Positions 1 through 6,670 of a DNA stretch of 32,620 nucleotides are shown in pieces. Under the pieces are notes generated by a model. The model saw only the letters and a list, made by a program, of their open reading frames with translations, ran no database searches and had not been told where the DNA came from. Source of the stretch: Deltaproteobacteria bacterium (GTDB lineage Bacteria; Desulfobacterota; Syntrophia; Syntrophales; UBA2210); the NCBI GenBank assembly GCA_019313905.1, contig JAFDAI010000019.1:1-32620 (forward strand), in the 5' to 3' direction. How positions within the stretch are numbered: position 1 is the first letter of the stretch; each line of letters begins with the position of its first letter. The position numbers and the translations under genes were made by a program.

Positions 1-64
1 AAATAATTGACGCAAACCTGCCACTTTGGTATTGCTGTCTACAAGGGAATTGGATGATTGAAAA

Positions 65-418
65 GTGGTAAGGTTATTTCCGGAACAGGTGGCAGTTTTC
101 ACCGGAATACGCAGGAAAGACCACGCCACCTTCGAAGACTACTGCCGGGAACGGTGGGAGTTTAAAACATCATACGCAAATTATCTCGTTGCCTCGACAG
201 ATGTGATGGAGAATTTGACCACAATTGTGGTCAAACCAGCCAACGAAGGACAGACTCGTCCCCTCACCAAGCTCGAACCCGAGCTGCAGAAAGAAGCCTG
301 GCAGAAAGCCGTCGATACCGCCCCGGATGGAAAAATCACAGCCCGGCATGAAGGAAAAGAGTTGCTGAGAGCGGTGGGATTTGTGACCGATCGATCACAT
401 TTTCACAATAGAAAATAA
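65..418 (+). pseudogene. Remnant of a phage/plasmid DNA-binding (ParB-like) gene
   Basis: The reading frame starts with GTG directly after an in-frame TGA (59-61), with no clear ribosome site. Residues of the type FEDYCRERW and TRPLTKLEPELQKEAWQKAV resemble the central part of a widespread family of phage and plasmid proteins annotated as ParB-like or DNA-methylation-related, which are normally longer on both sides. After the stretch ITARH the sequence stops resembling the family and ends about 20 residues later. Both ends therefore look lost, and I read this as a decayed fragment rather than a working gene. It may belong to the element or to an older insertion next to it. The family recognition is from memory of the motif, not from a search. 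Confidence 0.45.
214..235. repeat. Perfect 22-bp palindrome
   Basis: The left arm TTTGACCACAA (214-224) is followed without spacer by its exact reverse complement (225-235). It lies inside the gene remnant at 65-418 and codes there for part of the stretch LTTIVVK. A chance perfect palindrome of this length is unlikely in a window of this size. It could be an operator or a recombination or partition site, but nothing shows which. Confidence 0.6.
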
Positions 419-544
419 AACTGTGTAGATAGTAAGGATAGTTTTCGTGACAATTGGTCGAAAAGGGAATTTTTATAAAATAAAAGCGAATTATTGCGAT
501 AAACCCTCCAAGTATCTACTCTAAAAAAAGAATCAAAAAAATTG

Positions 545-573
545 TTGACAAAGGAATTCTTTTGATTTATATA
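545..573 (+). promoter_or_regulatory. Consensus sigma-70 promoter of the regulator gene at 605
   Basis: TTGACA (545-550) and TATATA (568-573) are separated by 17 bases, and the MerR-like gene starts 32 bases downstream. The operator-like repeat at 573-591 begins at the last base of the -10 box, so a protein bound there would block this promoter. Confidence 0.75.
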
Positions 574-591
574 GTCGGAAACTGATTCTGA
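573..591 (+). promoter_or_regulatory. Operator-like direct repeat, copy 1
   Basis: This 19-base stretch matches 1095-1113 with the shared pattern AGTCnGAAnCTGATTC. It covers the presumed transcription start of the MerR-like gene. Its core GAAAC-T-GATTC is an imperfect palindrome, weaker than that of copy 2. It is probably bound by one of the element's own regulators (605-1069 or 1131-1322). Confidence 0.5.
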
Positions 592-604
592 TGTTAGGAA
601 AGTA

Positions 605-1069
605 ATGGATTATACAAAAAAACAAATTTCAGAGATTACACGTCTTTCTCTTCGCCTCGTTCAGTTTTATACTGAGGAGGGTGTCGTGATACCAGATATT
701 GATGAAGGGAAAGGGCGTGGAAAAAGAAGAAAATATTCTTGTAAAAATCTTACAGAGTTTTTATTAATCAAGGAGTTATCTGATTACGGGATTACTCTGC
801 AGAAGATTAAATTTATAATGAATTTTTTGAACTTAAAGACGACAGTGTTTATTGATAATTCAAGAGACATAGAGGATGGATTGGAAGAATATAACATAAA
901 AACCTACATTATCATTTACAAGGATATAGATGGAAAAATAGGAATCAGGCACGTCACGAGAGCTGGAAAGGGTGATAGAAAAGATATGGAGAATTTGTTG
1001 AATGGGGTAACCGATGAATATCAAAGTATATTAATAATTAATTTCAGTAAGTTATTACAGACAAAATAG
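605..1069 (+). CDS. MerR-like HTH regulator of the element
   Basis: This 154-residue protein has a MerR-type winged-helix N-terminus: an opening YTKKQISEITRLSLRLVQFY helix pair, a VVIP turn, an RGKRRKYS wing, and LTEFLLIKELSDYGITLQKIKFI as the second helical part, together about residues 1-75. The rest, about residues 80-154, has no cysteine metal site or known ligand domain that I recognise. It starts at ATG 605 with AGGAAA just upstream, below a consensus promoter. As the first gene of the regulatory block it may be the repressor or activator that decides between silence and induction. The AGTC/GATTC repeats next to it and next to the following gene are likely targets. The fold assignment is fairly sure, the role is inferred. 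Confidence 0.7.
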   Translation: MDYTKKQISEITRLSLRLVQFYTEEGVVIPDIDEGKGRGKRRKYSCKNLTEFLLIKELSDYGITLQKIKFIMNFLNLKTTVFIDNSRDIEDGLEEYNIKTYIIIYKDIDGKIGIRHVTRAGKGDRKDMENLLNGVTDEYQSILIINFSKLLQTK

Positions 1070-1094
1070 GGGGGAGTTTTTTTTCAAAAGGAGT

Positions 1095-1113
1095 AGTCAG
1101 AATCTGATTCAGT
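1095..1113 (+). promoter_or_regulatory. Operator-like direct repeat, copy 2
   Basis: This site shares AGTCnGAAnCTGATTC with 573-591. Its core GAATC-T-GATTC (1100-1110) is a perfect interrupted palindrome with 5-base arms, as expected for a dimeric HTH protein. It lies 18 bases upstream of the Cro/XRE-like gene. Confidence 0.5.
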
Positions 1114-1130
1114 ATCATGAGGGGGTTATT

Positions 1131-1322
1131 ATGAATCGTTTATTGAAAGCAAAGATCGTTGAGAAGTTCGGCACCCAAGGTGATTTTGCTGCAGCGATAA
1201 AAGCAGATGAGGCAGTTGTGTCACGGGTTATACGTGGCAGGCGGGAGTTAAATGTAGAAAGCCAAAAGAAATGGGCAGACAAGCTGGAGTGCAGGCCGGT
1301 AGAGATTTTTCAGGATAATTAA
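1131..1322 (+). CDS. Small Cro/CI-type (XRE) HTH DNA-binding protein
   Basis: This 63-residue protein is almost entirely one helix-turn-helix domain of the Cro/CI type. It shows a first helix with KIVEKFGTQGDFAAAI, a recognition region ADEAVVSRVIRGRR, and a closing LNVESQKKWADKLECRPVEIF. GAGGGGG six bases upstream is a good ribosome site. The stop overlaps the next start (TAATG at 1320-1324), so both are translated together. The size and the preceding palindromic site suggest a Cro-like repressor in the lysogeny or induction switch of the element. Which operator it binds is not shown by sequence. Confidence 0.75.
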   Translation: MNRLLKAKIVEKFGTQGDFAAAIKADEAVVSRVIRGRRELNVESQKKWADKLECRPVEIFQDN

Positions 1323-1513
1323 TGGAAATCTTAAGTATCAAAGATACAGCGACATTTATCAATCGGACAGAGGGGGCGATCCGCAAGCTTTGCCTGCGAC
1401 GTGCTATTCCTTTCCGGAAACCTGCTGGTCGTTTGATCTTCATCCGTAGTGAACTTGAACGGTGGATTGAGAATGCTCCTGGTGTGGGGCTGCAGGATAT
1501 TAAGAATGAGTAA
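1322..1513 (+). CDS. AlpA/excisionase-like small HTH protein
   Basis: This 63-residue protein is of the HTH_17/AlpA/Xis class. It begins with a beta-turn-helix motif (ILSIKDTATFINRTEGAIRK), then a basic wing with RKPAGRLIFIRSELERWIE, which matches the usual 'KRGRRWLFRRSDLERWL' end of excisionase-like domains. Its start overlaps the stop of the XRE-like gene by one base. Such proteins bend DNA at attachment sites and help the integrase excise the element, or activate integrase transcription as AlpA does in P4. A second protein of this class is encoded at 4626-4880, so one of them may act on other DNA, such as an origin. Confidence 0.7.
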   Translation: MEILSIKDTATFINRTEGAIRKLCLRRAIPFRKPAGRLIFIRSELERWIENAPGVGLQDIKNE

Positions 1514-1740
1514 AACCGAAACCACAATGATATTCCCCGAACCCCTCGTAGATTTCAAATCAGGGTCTATGGCTCTCCCCGCGTTTTGGGTCCTTTCGGC
1601 GACCTTTTCTCTAAGCGGTTACGGAAGGCGCGGGATTTGGGTGCAGTTAACATTCTGTTTTCTATAGAAATTTAGATTGTGGTTTAAGTTTATTGGGAGA
1701 CTCGAAAGGTGGTTTTACGAACTGAAAGAATGGAGAAACG

Positions 1741-3345
1741 ATGACCGATAGCACGGAGAAACCGACAAAAAACCAGAAGGCGAAGGAGCCGCTTACAAAA
1801 GAAGAGATTAAAAAACTTGTGGAGGCGAGAGTTGCCCAGGAGATAGATAAGATAGCACCCCCTCTGGCTGAAGAAATCCCGGATTTGTTTTGGGATCAGT
1901 GTTTAGACGCGGGCCAACTCGGGGCTGGTATTGCGTACGCTATAATCCATCGGGGTCAATATGCTTACAACGCGACGACGGGCGAATGGCTTAAGTGGGA
2001 CCCAGCGAAGCACTGGGCTCATGATGAGAGTGAGGAGTACCTGGCTGCAGTTGAAAATGTTTCAATGAAGTATGCAGGTAGGGCAGCCCAGCTGGGCGAA
2101 CAGGCCCGCAGGATTTCACAAGGCCTTGAAGATGGGGATCTCTCGAAGGTTCTCCATCGGCAGGGTTTGTTTCTGAAGGAAATCAAAAAAATGCGTTCTG
2201 AACGATATCGCGCAGGCATCCCGAAGTTCGCCCGGACAAACAATATTGAATCACTGTCTGTTCCTGGTGATCAATTTAACAAAAAATTGATGTCTTACCC
2301 GGTTGCGAATGGTGTGGTTGATCTACGATCTGGCCGCCTGAACGACTCCAGGCCGTCGGATTATTTTACCACAGCCAGCCCTTATAATTATTTGGGTATC
2401 AGCAAAAAGACTATAGCTGAAAATGCCCCAAAATTTCTTGGCACATTACGAGAAACTTTTAGCGACAAAACCGAGCTGATAGATTTTTTTCAGAGATCCG
2501 CCGGTTGCTGGTTGTCGGGCTCTGCTTCAGATAATCGATTCTGGACGCTGTCAGGGGACGGAAGAAACGGCAAGACCGTACTCGTGGAAGGTATTTCCAA
2601 TGTCATGGGCCACTTTGCGCGTGCCATTCCCTCCGAAATGTTACTCGAACAAAGGATAGCCCGCAGCGCTGCAGCTCCCAGTCCAGACATCATGCTACTC
2701 AAGGACCTACGCCTTGCCATTGCTTCCGAATCGTCTGAAGGACGTCACTGGGCATCGAGCAAGGTAAAATGGCTCTCTGGGTCAGATGAACTGGTTGGCC
2801 GATCACCCCACGACAAGCACCTCTCTCATTTTAAACCATCTCACTCACTCGTGCTTTTGACAAATTCCCGACCGCAAGCCCCGGCATGGGATTACGCGTT
2901 CTGGGAGAGGTTGCTTTTGATTCCTTTTACGACTGCCTTTGTTGACAGAGCGCCGCAATTATCGCACGAGCGGCGGGCTAACAAGAATCTTATGAATGAA
3001 CTGAAAAAAGAGGGGGACGGCATACTCTCATGGCTCGTTGAAGGTTGTTTGCTTTGGCAGAAGCGCGGGTTGGATCCGCCGCCGATCGTATTACAAGAAA
3101 CCGAGGCATATCGCAGAGATGAAGATTTGCTCGCGGATTTTATCGAGGATGTTTGTTTCCTCGAACCGGTGGTTGTGAGTGGGTCGACTGAGATCTATCG
3201 CGCCTTTGAAGCGTGGTATCTGGAAAATGTGGGAAAGAAAGTGCCTTCTCAAAACTGGCTGTCTAAACAGCTTCGACGAAGGTTTGAACGGAAAAAAATA
3301 AATGGCCGTCACCATTATGTCGGAATTGCCATTCAGGGCACCTAA
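1741..3345 (+). CDS. D5/P4-type SF3 replicative helicase (phage/plasmid primase C-terminal type)
   Basis: This 534-residue protein carries the SF3 helicase fold that replicates phages, satellites and plasmids. Seen in order: a charged N-terminus, a D5_N-like region with NGVVDLRSGRL (about residue 190), Walker A GDGRNGKT (272-279), a Walker-B-like stretch LKDLRLAIASE (about 319-330), motif KWLSGSDELVGR, sensor LVLLTNSRP and arginine-finger region FWERLLLIPF. A winged-helix-like basic end with LSKQLRRRF closes it. The AEP primase domain that many relatives carry in front is missing: the first 180 residues show no primase motif. Initiation would then need a host or helper primase, or an RNA primer. 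It is preceded by a 228-base gap and followed by an AT-rich inverted-repeat region that may be its origin. Confidence 0.85.
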   Translation: MTDSTEKPTKNQKAKEPLTKEEIKKLVEARVAQEIDKIAPPLAEEIPDLFWDQCLDAGQLGAGIAYAIIHRGQYAYNATTGEWLKWDPAKHWAHDESEEYLAAVENVSMKYAGRAAQLGEQARRISQGLEDGDLSKVLHRQGLFLKEIKKMRSERYRAGIPKFARTNNIESLSVPGDQFNKKLMSYPVANGVVDLRSGRLNDSRPSDYFTTASPYNYLGISKKTIAENAPKFLGTLRETFSDKTELIDFFQRSAGCWLSGSASDNRFWTLSGDGRNGKTVLVEGISNVMGHFARAIPSEMLLEQRIARSAAAPSPDIMLLKDLRLAIASESSEGRHWASSKVKWLSGSDELVGRSPHDKHLSHFKPSHSLVLLTNSRPQAPAWDYAFWERLLLIPFTTAFVDRAPQLSHERRANKNLMNELKKEGDGILSWLVEGCLLWQKRGLDPPPIVLQETEAYRRDEDLLADFIEDVCFLEPVVVSGSTEIYRAFEAWYLENVGKKVPSQNWLSKQLRRRFERKKINGRHHYVGIAIQGT

Positions 3346-3439
3346 GGGAGGATTGGAGCGTTTTTCTTATAAAACTTTTTTTGTTCATTTTTCATTTTCT
3401 TAGGGGACTTTATAGTATTTTACCCCTTACCCTCCCTTA
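3343..3439 (+). repeat. AT-rich region inside a nested inverted repeat (candidate origin or long-loop stem)
   Basis: TAAGGGAGG at 3343-3351, which contains the helicase stop codon, is the exact reverse complement of CCTCCCTTA at 3431-3439. Inside, AGGGG (3402-3406) can pair with CCCCT (3423-3427). The 50 bases between the left arm and the inner stem are very rich in T. The gap to the next gene (3519) holds nothing else that I recognise. Confidence 0.4.
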
Positions 3440-3518
3440 AGTGGAAAAGTAAAAAGAGGTCTTAAAAAGCAAAAGTAGACAATATGCTAACAATATCAGG
3501 TAATAAGGAGTTTGAGAC

Positions 3519-4085
3519 ATGAACCAAAGAAATGAACTTGAAATTCTTAACTTTAAAAATCTCTTGGCAGTTTTATCTTGGTTGCAGAAAACCGGCTGGA
3601 AAATTTCCAGGGCCGGGATTTATAAGCACCGAGCGGAAGGGAAAATCAGGCAGCAACCGGACGGTACATATTCGGCGAAAGACGTCGATAAATACTCTCG
3701 CACTTTTTTGAAAAGAAAATCGACCGGCAAACGTCTCCGAGACGGTATTGATGATCTTCAACGCCGCAAAACAGAACTCGAGGTCCGCAAACTCCAGATC
3801 GACAATGCTCGTAACGAACACAGACAACAGGTTGAGGAGGGCAACTATATCCCGAAGGATCAATTTGAAATTGAAGTTGTATCCAGGGCGTCGGTCCTTG
3901 ACGCAGGGCTCGCGCATCTATTTCAGTCGGAGGCCGGCGCGTGGATCCACCTGGTCGGCGGCGATCAGCGAAAACTTCCGGAGCTGATCGGGATCCTCAT
4001 TGCAGCGAAGGACAATCTCTTGAACCAGTATGCCCGGTCGCATGAGTTTGTTGTCGAGTTCGGCGAAGAGGTAGGGCAGGATTGA
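3519..4085 (+). CDS. Nu1-like phage terminase small subunit
   Basis: This 188-residue protein has the build of phage small terminases that recognise the packaging site. It has an N-terminal HTH (LSWLQKTGWKISRAGIYKHRAEGKI, about residues 17-42), then a long charged helix with RRKTELEVRKLQIDNARNEH (about 86-106), and a C-terminal domain with YIPKDQFEIEVVSRASVLDAGL and LVGGDQRKLPELIGILIAAKD. The middle-to-end part resembles terminase small subunits of deltaproteobacterial prophages as I remember them. AAGGAG lies before ATG 3519. No large terminase gene follows. In phage satellites a lone small terminase redirects a helper's packaging motor to the satellite genome, which fits here. A non-packaging DNA-binding role cannot be excluded. 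Confidence 0.6.
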   Translation: MNQRNELEILNFKNLLAVLSWLQKTGWKISRAGIYKHRAEGKIRQQPDGTYSAKDVDKYSRTFLKRKSTGKRLRDGIDDLQRRKTELEVRKLQIDNARNEHRQQVEEGNYIPKDQFEIEVVSRASVLDAGLAHLFQSEAGAWIHLVGGDQRKLPELIGILIAAKDNLLNQYARSHEFVVEFGEEVGQD

Positions 4086-4132
4086 GAGCTTTGGGGATGT
4101 TTACCTGAATTGGATAAAAGGGGAATAGGGGT

Positions 4133-4516
4133 ATGAATGAATCATTATTACAGAAATTTGACAGAGACCTCTTGGATGAAGACCGATGCCGGGAATGGTT
4201 CTTACGTTGGCTATATGGATTCTCGATACAGTGTCCAAGCTGTGGATATCCTCTCAAAGAAAAACGATTGCCCCGGTTCTTTGAGGGTAAAATCAGTTAC
4301 TGTTCTAATTGTGGAAAGAAATGGTACCCACTTAGGGGTTCCCCGTTTTATTGGACAAAATTCACATATCAAGAGCTAGTTGTAATTCTATTTTTATGGG
4401 AACTCGGTATCACACCCGAGATAATCGCCACACTTCTTAAGCGGCAATCGGTCGCGGTCCTTGGGGCAATTGGGAAAATTGAAAAGGTAAAGCGACAGAT
4501 AAACACCGTGCCTTAG
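4133..4516 (+). CDS. Stand-alone IS1595-like zinc-ribbon protein
   Basis: This 127-residue protein has two CxxC knuckles, C34-P-S-C37 and C57-S-N-C60, separated by 19 residues, which form a zinc ribbon. The sequence around them (FSIQCPSCGYP, CGKKWYPLRGSPF) and the following helical part (TYQELVVILFLWELGITPEIIATLL) match the N-terminal DNA-binding region of IS1595-family transposases. The DDE catalytic domain that should follow is absent, and the gene ends cleanly with a stop at 4514-4516. It has a good ribosome site (AGGGG) and sits in line with element genes, so it looks like a domesticated DNA-binding domain rather than a broken transposase. Targets are unknown. Confidence 0.65.
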   Translation: MNESLLQKFDRDLLDEDRCREWFLRWLYGFSIQCPSCGYPLKEKRLPRFFEGKISYCSNCGKKWYPLRGSPFYWTKFTYQELVVILFLWELGITPEIIATLLKRQSVAVLGAIGKIEKVKRQINTVP

Positions 4517-4520
4517 AAAT

Positions 4521-4540
4521 GCCCATACTTGAGTATGGGC
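4521..4540 (+). other. Perfect 8-bp hairpin after the zinc-ribbon gene
   Basis: GCCCATAC and GTATGGGC pair around a TTGA loop, four bases after the stop codon. No T run follows, so it is not a normal terminator. It may stabilise the upstream mRNA, be a processing site, or be a protein-binding palindrome. Confidence 0.5.
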
Positions 4541-4625
4541 CAGGTCGAGAAAGTCCAATACAGGGCGATTGTGTGAGTTATTTTTATTAGCGAATACAGT
4601 AGGTTAGAAATACGGGCCGGAACAC

Positions 4626-4880
4626 ATGAAAACCAGTGGAACCAAAAAAAATTACCGTGTCGATGAAGTGGCGACAATCCTGAATTGCTCCACACGGACG
4701 ATTTACCGCCTGCTTGCGGATGGCGAAATCCTCGCCTTTTATGTCCGCAAGTCCTTGCGTGTTCCTGCTGAGGGTGTCGAACTATATATGAAGCAGCAGA
4801 TTGTGAGATTTCAAGAGGAGAACGATATCGACGGTGAATTTTCCGTGACAGGCTCGCCATCCTCGCCTCTGGGTGACTGA
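4626..4880 (+). CDS. Excisionase-family HTH_17 DNA-binding protein
   Basis: This 84-residue protein opens with a classic HTH_17 domain: YRVDEVATILNCSTRTIYRL, then a short turn and the wing LADGEILAFYVRKSLRVPAEGVELYM (about residues 9-60). The end is a short acidic tail with a Ser/Pro stretch. This class includes phage excisionases and small replication or packaging regulators. It is the second such protein in the element (the other is at 1322-1513). Placed between the zinc-ribbon gene and the unknown gene at 4941, it may be a late regulator. No strong ribosome site is seen: GGCCGGAA is the nearest purine-rich stretch. Confidence 0.7.
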   Translation: MKTSGTKKNYRVDEVATILNCSTRTIYRLLADGEILAFYVRKSLRVPAEGVELYMKQQIVRFQEENDIDGEFSVTGSPSSPLGD

Positions 4881-4940
4881 CGGATTAGGAAAACACCTGG
4901 AGTTGGATTAAAATAAGAAAAAAAATGAGGAGCCTTAGAT

Positions 4941-5714
4941 ATGAAATTTACGGAAAAGGTACGGCAGCGGATCGCCAACAGGTCAACCTCTGACTTATGC
5001 GATCTTGAGCTGGTAATGGGCAATGAAGACCAACGTAGGGCCTTCCATTTAAGAATAACAGACCTCCAAAAGAATTTTCCACGTATTAAGTACGATTTAA
5101 CGGGTAATGCTTCCGGCGCCGGCAAAAATGATGTTGATGCGTTAGCTGCGGGGGAATTTCTGCCAAGTATAGGGTTTATGATGACCTGGGCGAAGAGATT
5201 TTATCCTGAATTTATGGGATCAGGATCACCGTTGAACACGGCGATTCAAGAGAATTTGGACAGACTCTCGAGAGATGAAGGAATAAAGAATTTCAAAGCC
5301 GTAGAACAAAAATTACCGTCGAGGGCGGCAGTGCAAAGAGATTTAAAAAAACTTTCAGAGGATAAAGGTTTGAAAGATATGAATGAATTAGCCAAAACTT
5401 TAAAGACTAAACAAGGTGAAAGAACGTACGTGAAAACTTTTGCACAGGTTGTCCAAGCCTACATCGGTTTAGGAAACACGCGAGGGGGTGCCGTTAAGCA
5501 GGCTGTAAAAAGCCACAGCGATTTACATGCAAGATATCTTGAGGATCTGCAGACGGCTTCAGGTCTGGATTTTCAAAGCGGAAACTTGAATAACATGCAG
5601 ACTTTTGAGGAAATGGTAAGAAAAATAAAAAAAGACCGCGGCTTATCATCACGCGCGGAGGCTACCAAGGCATTATGCGACGAGTGTTTAAATACACTAA
5701 ATGAGATTCAATAA
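4941..5714 (+). CDS. Unrecognised 257-residue protein of the element
   Basis: I do not recognise a family. The protein is soluble and mostly helical by composition, with charged helix-like stretches and no signal peptide, membrane segment or cysteine motif. Two internal stretches look alike: LSRDEGIKNFKAVEQKL (about residue 110) and LSEDKGLKDMNELAKTL (about 139), and a weaker KKDRGLSSRAEATKAL lies near the end. This suggests a small helical repeat of the form L-S-x-D-x-G-L-K. GAGGAG lies about ten bases before ATG 4941. The gene lies where a phage would normally carry head genes, so a structural or packaging-accessory role is possible but unsupported. Confidence 0.6.
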   Translation: MKFTEKVRQRIANRSTSDLCDLELVMGNEDQRRAFHLRITDLQKNFPRIKYDLTGNASGAGKNDVDALAAGEFLPSIGFMMTWAKRFYPEFMGSGSPLNTAIQENLDRLSRDEGIKNFKAVEQKLPSRAAVQRDLKKLSEDKGLKDMNELAKTLKTKQGERTYVKTFAQVVQAYIGLGNTRGGAVKQAVKSHSDLHARYLEDLQTASGLDFQSGNLNNMQTFEEMVRKIKKDRGLSSRAEATKALCDECLNTLNEIQ

Positions 5715-5729
5715 ATTGAGATTCAATAA
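5702..5729 (+). repeat. 13-base tandem duplication across a stop codon
   Basis: TGAGATTCAATAA occurs at 5702-5714 and again at 5717-5729. The first copy contains the last codons and stop of the preceding gene, so this is a small duplication of the gene end. Confidence 0.6.
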
Positions 5730-5772
5730 CATGAAGCACTAAAACAAAAACAACCCGAAAGGATATAAAACT

Positions 5773-6345
5773 ATGGAAAATCGAATTGAGAAAAGAGCGC
5801 TTGAAATGAAAAAAACGATCTATAAGGTTTTCGAGAAACAATTAAAGGACGCCCTGGCGGAGAGAGATCGCACGGAACAACGCATCGAGTCCCATAAGCT
5901 GCAGTTGGAGCTTTACAAAAATCGGGTGAGGGATATAGAGGCCGCGATTGAAGAACGGCGCAAAGAACTTCCGGATCTCCTTGCGAAAGGCGAGGATCCT
6001 GGACAAATATCAAAGAAAATGTCTGAGCTTAAAAGTGAATTTGCAGAAGTTTCTGAATGGATTGAAGCGCTTGAAACGCATGTTCTCCCGCCTGAATCCC
6101 TGAGGCTTGCACAGAATCAGCAAACCGTCCAGGATATCTCACTTTCGGGTGTTCGCCAACTTCGTGAACAGTATACGGCGGATTTGAATGAAAAAGCCCT
6201 GGACCTTGAAGCGGACATCCTCGGCTGGGATAAAATGTGTAGGAACATGATAGGTGAACTAAAAATCGTACCCTTCTCCCGCTTCCTATACAGACTAAAC
6301 ATTAAAAACAGGACAATTAACGATCATACTGAATCCCGAGCATAG
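5773..6345 (+). CDS. Coiled-coil protein of the element
   Basis: This 190-residue protein is strongly charged, and residues 1-105 have the heptad-like composition of a long coiled coil (MKKTIYKVFEKQLKDALAER; RIESHKLQLELYKNRVRDIE). A central helix SKKMSELKSEFAEVSEWIEALE and a more hydrophobic end (IVPFSRFLYRL) follow. There is no signal peptide or membrane span. GAAAGG lies about ten bases upstream of ATG 5773. Proteins like this in phages can be scaffolds, tail chaperones or DNA-condensing proteins, but no family match is claimed. It lies two genes ahead of the tape measure, probably on the same transcript. Confidence 0.6.
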   Translation: MENRIEKRALEMKKTIYKVFEKQLKDALAERDRTEQRIESHKLQLELYKNRVRDIEAAIEERRKELPDLLAKGEDPGQISKKMSELKSEFAEVSEWIEALETHVLPPESLRLAQNQQTVQDISLSGVRQLREQYTADLNEKALDLEADILGWDKMCRNMIGELKIVPFSRFLYRLNIKNRTINDHTESRA

Positions 6346-6374
6346 AGAAAGACAACAGAAAGGCAGGTTTTAAA

Positions 6375-6617
6375 ATGCCCTTACATCTACCAGAAGCTTT
6401 ATTAACCCAGCATGCGCGAGCGGAAGAAGCTCTTCAGGAAATCCGCCAGTTAAGGTTAAAGTCTCGTCTCTCCTTGAAGGATCTTCGACAGATCGCGAAG
6501 TTGCGTGTAGAGATCGCCCAGCTTTCGCCGCCTGAAAGGTATGGCTGGATTGATGGCAGGCCCAGGATCGACATTCTGGCCGAGCTTGTAAAGATCGATC
6601 GGCAGACAGCCGAATAG
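6375..6617 (+). CDS. Small helical protein upstream of the tape measure
   Basis: This 80-residue protein is helical and charged, with the segments HARAEEALQEIRQLRLKS and LSLKDLRQIAKLRVEIAQLS, and a C-terminal stretch YGWIDGRPRIDILAELV. AAAGGCAGG lies before ATG 6375. Its position right in front of the tape measure is where siphophages and myophages encode tail assembly chaperones. That positional parallel is the only hint of function: no frameshift pair or family signature is seen. Confidence 0.5.
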   Translation: MPLHLPEALLTQHARAEEALQEIRQLRLKSRLSLKDLRQIAKLRVEIAQLSPPERYGWIDGRPRIDILAELVKIDRQTAE

Positions 6618-6670
6618 ATAAAACCCAGGGGCCAGGGTTGATTCCCGGCACCGGAAACAGGGGTATGATC

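Noticed and set aside
1506-1667. Short frame of 53 codons overlapping the end of the AlpA-like gene
   Set aside because: No ribosome site, odd composition and no family resemblance; it could be real but nothing supports it.
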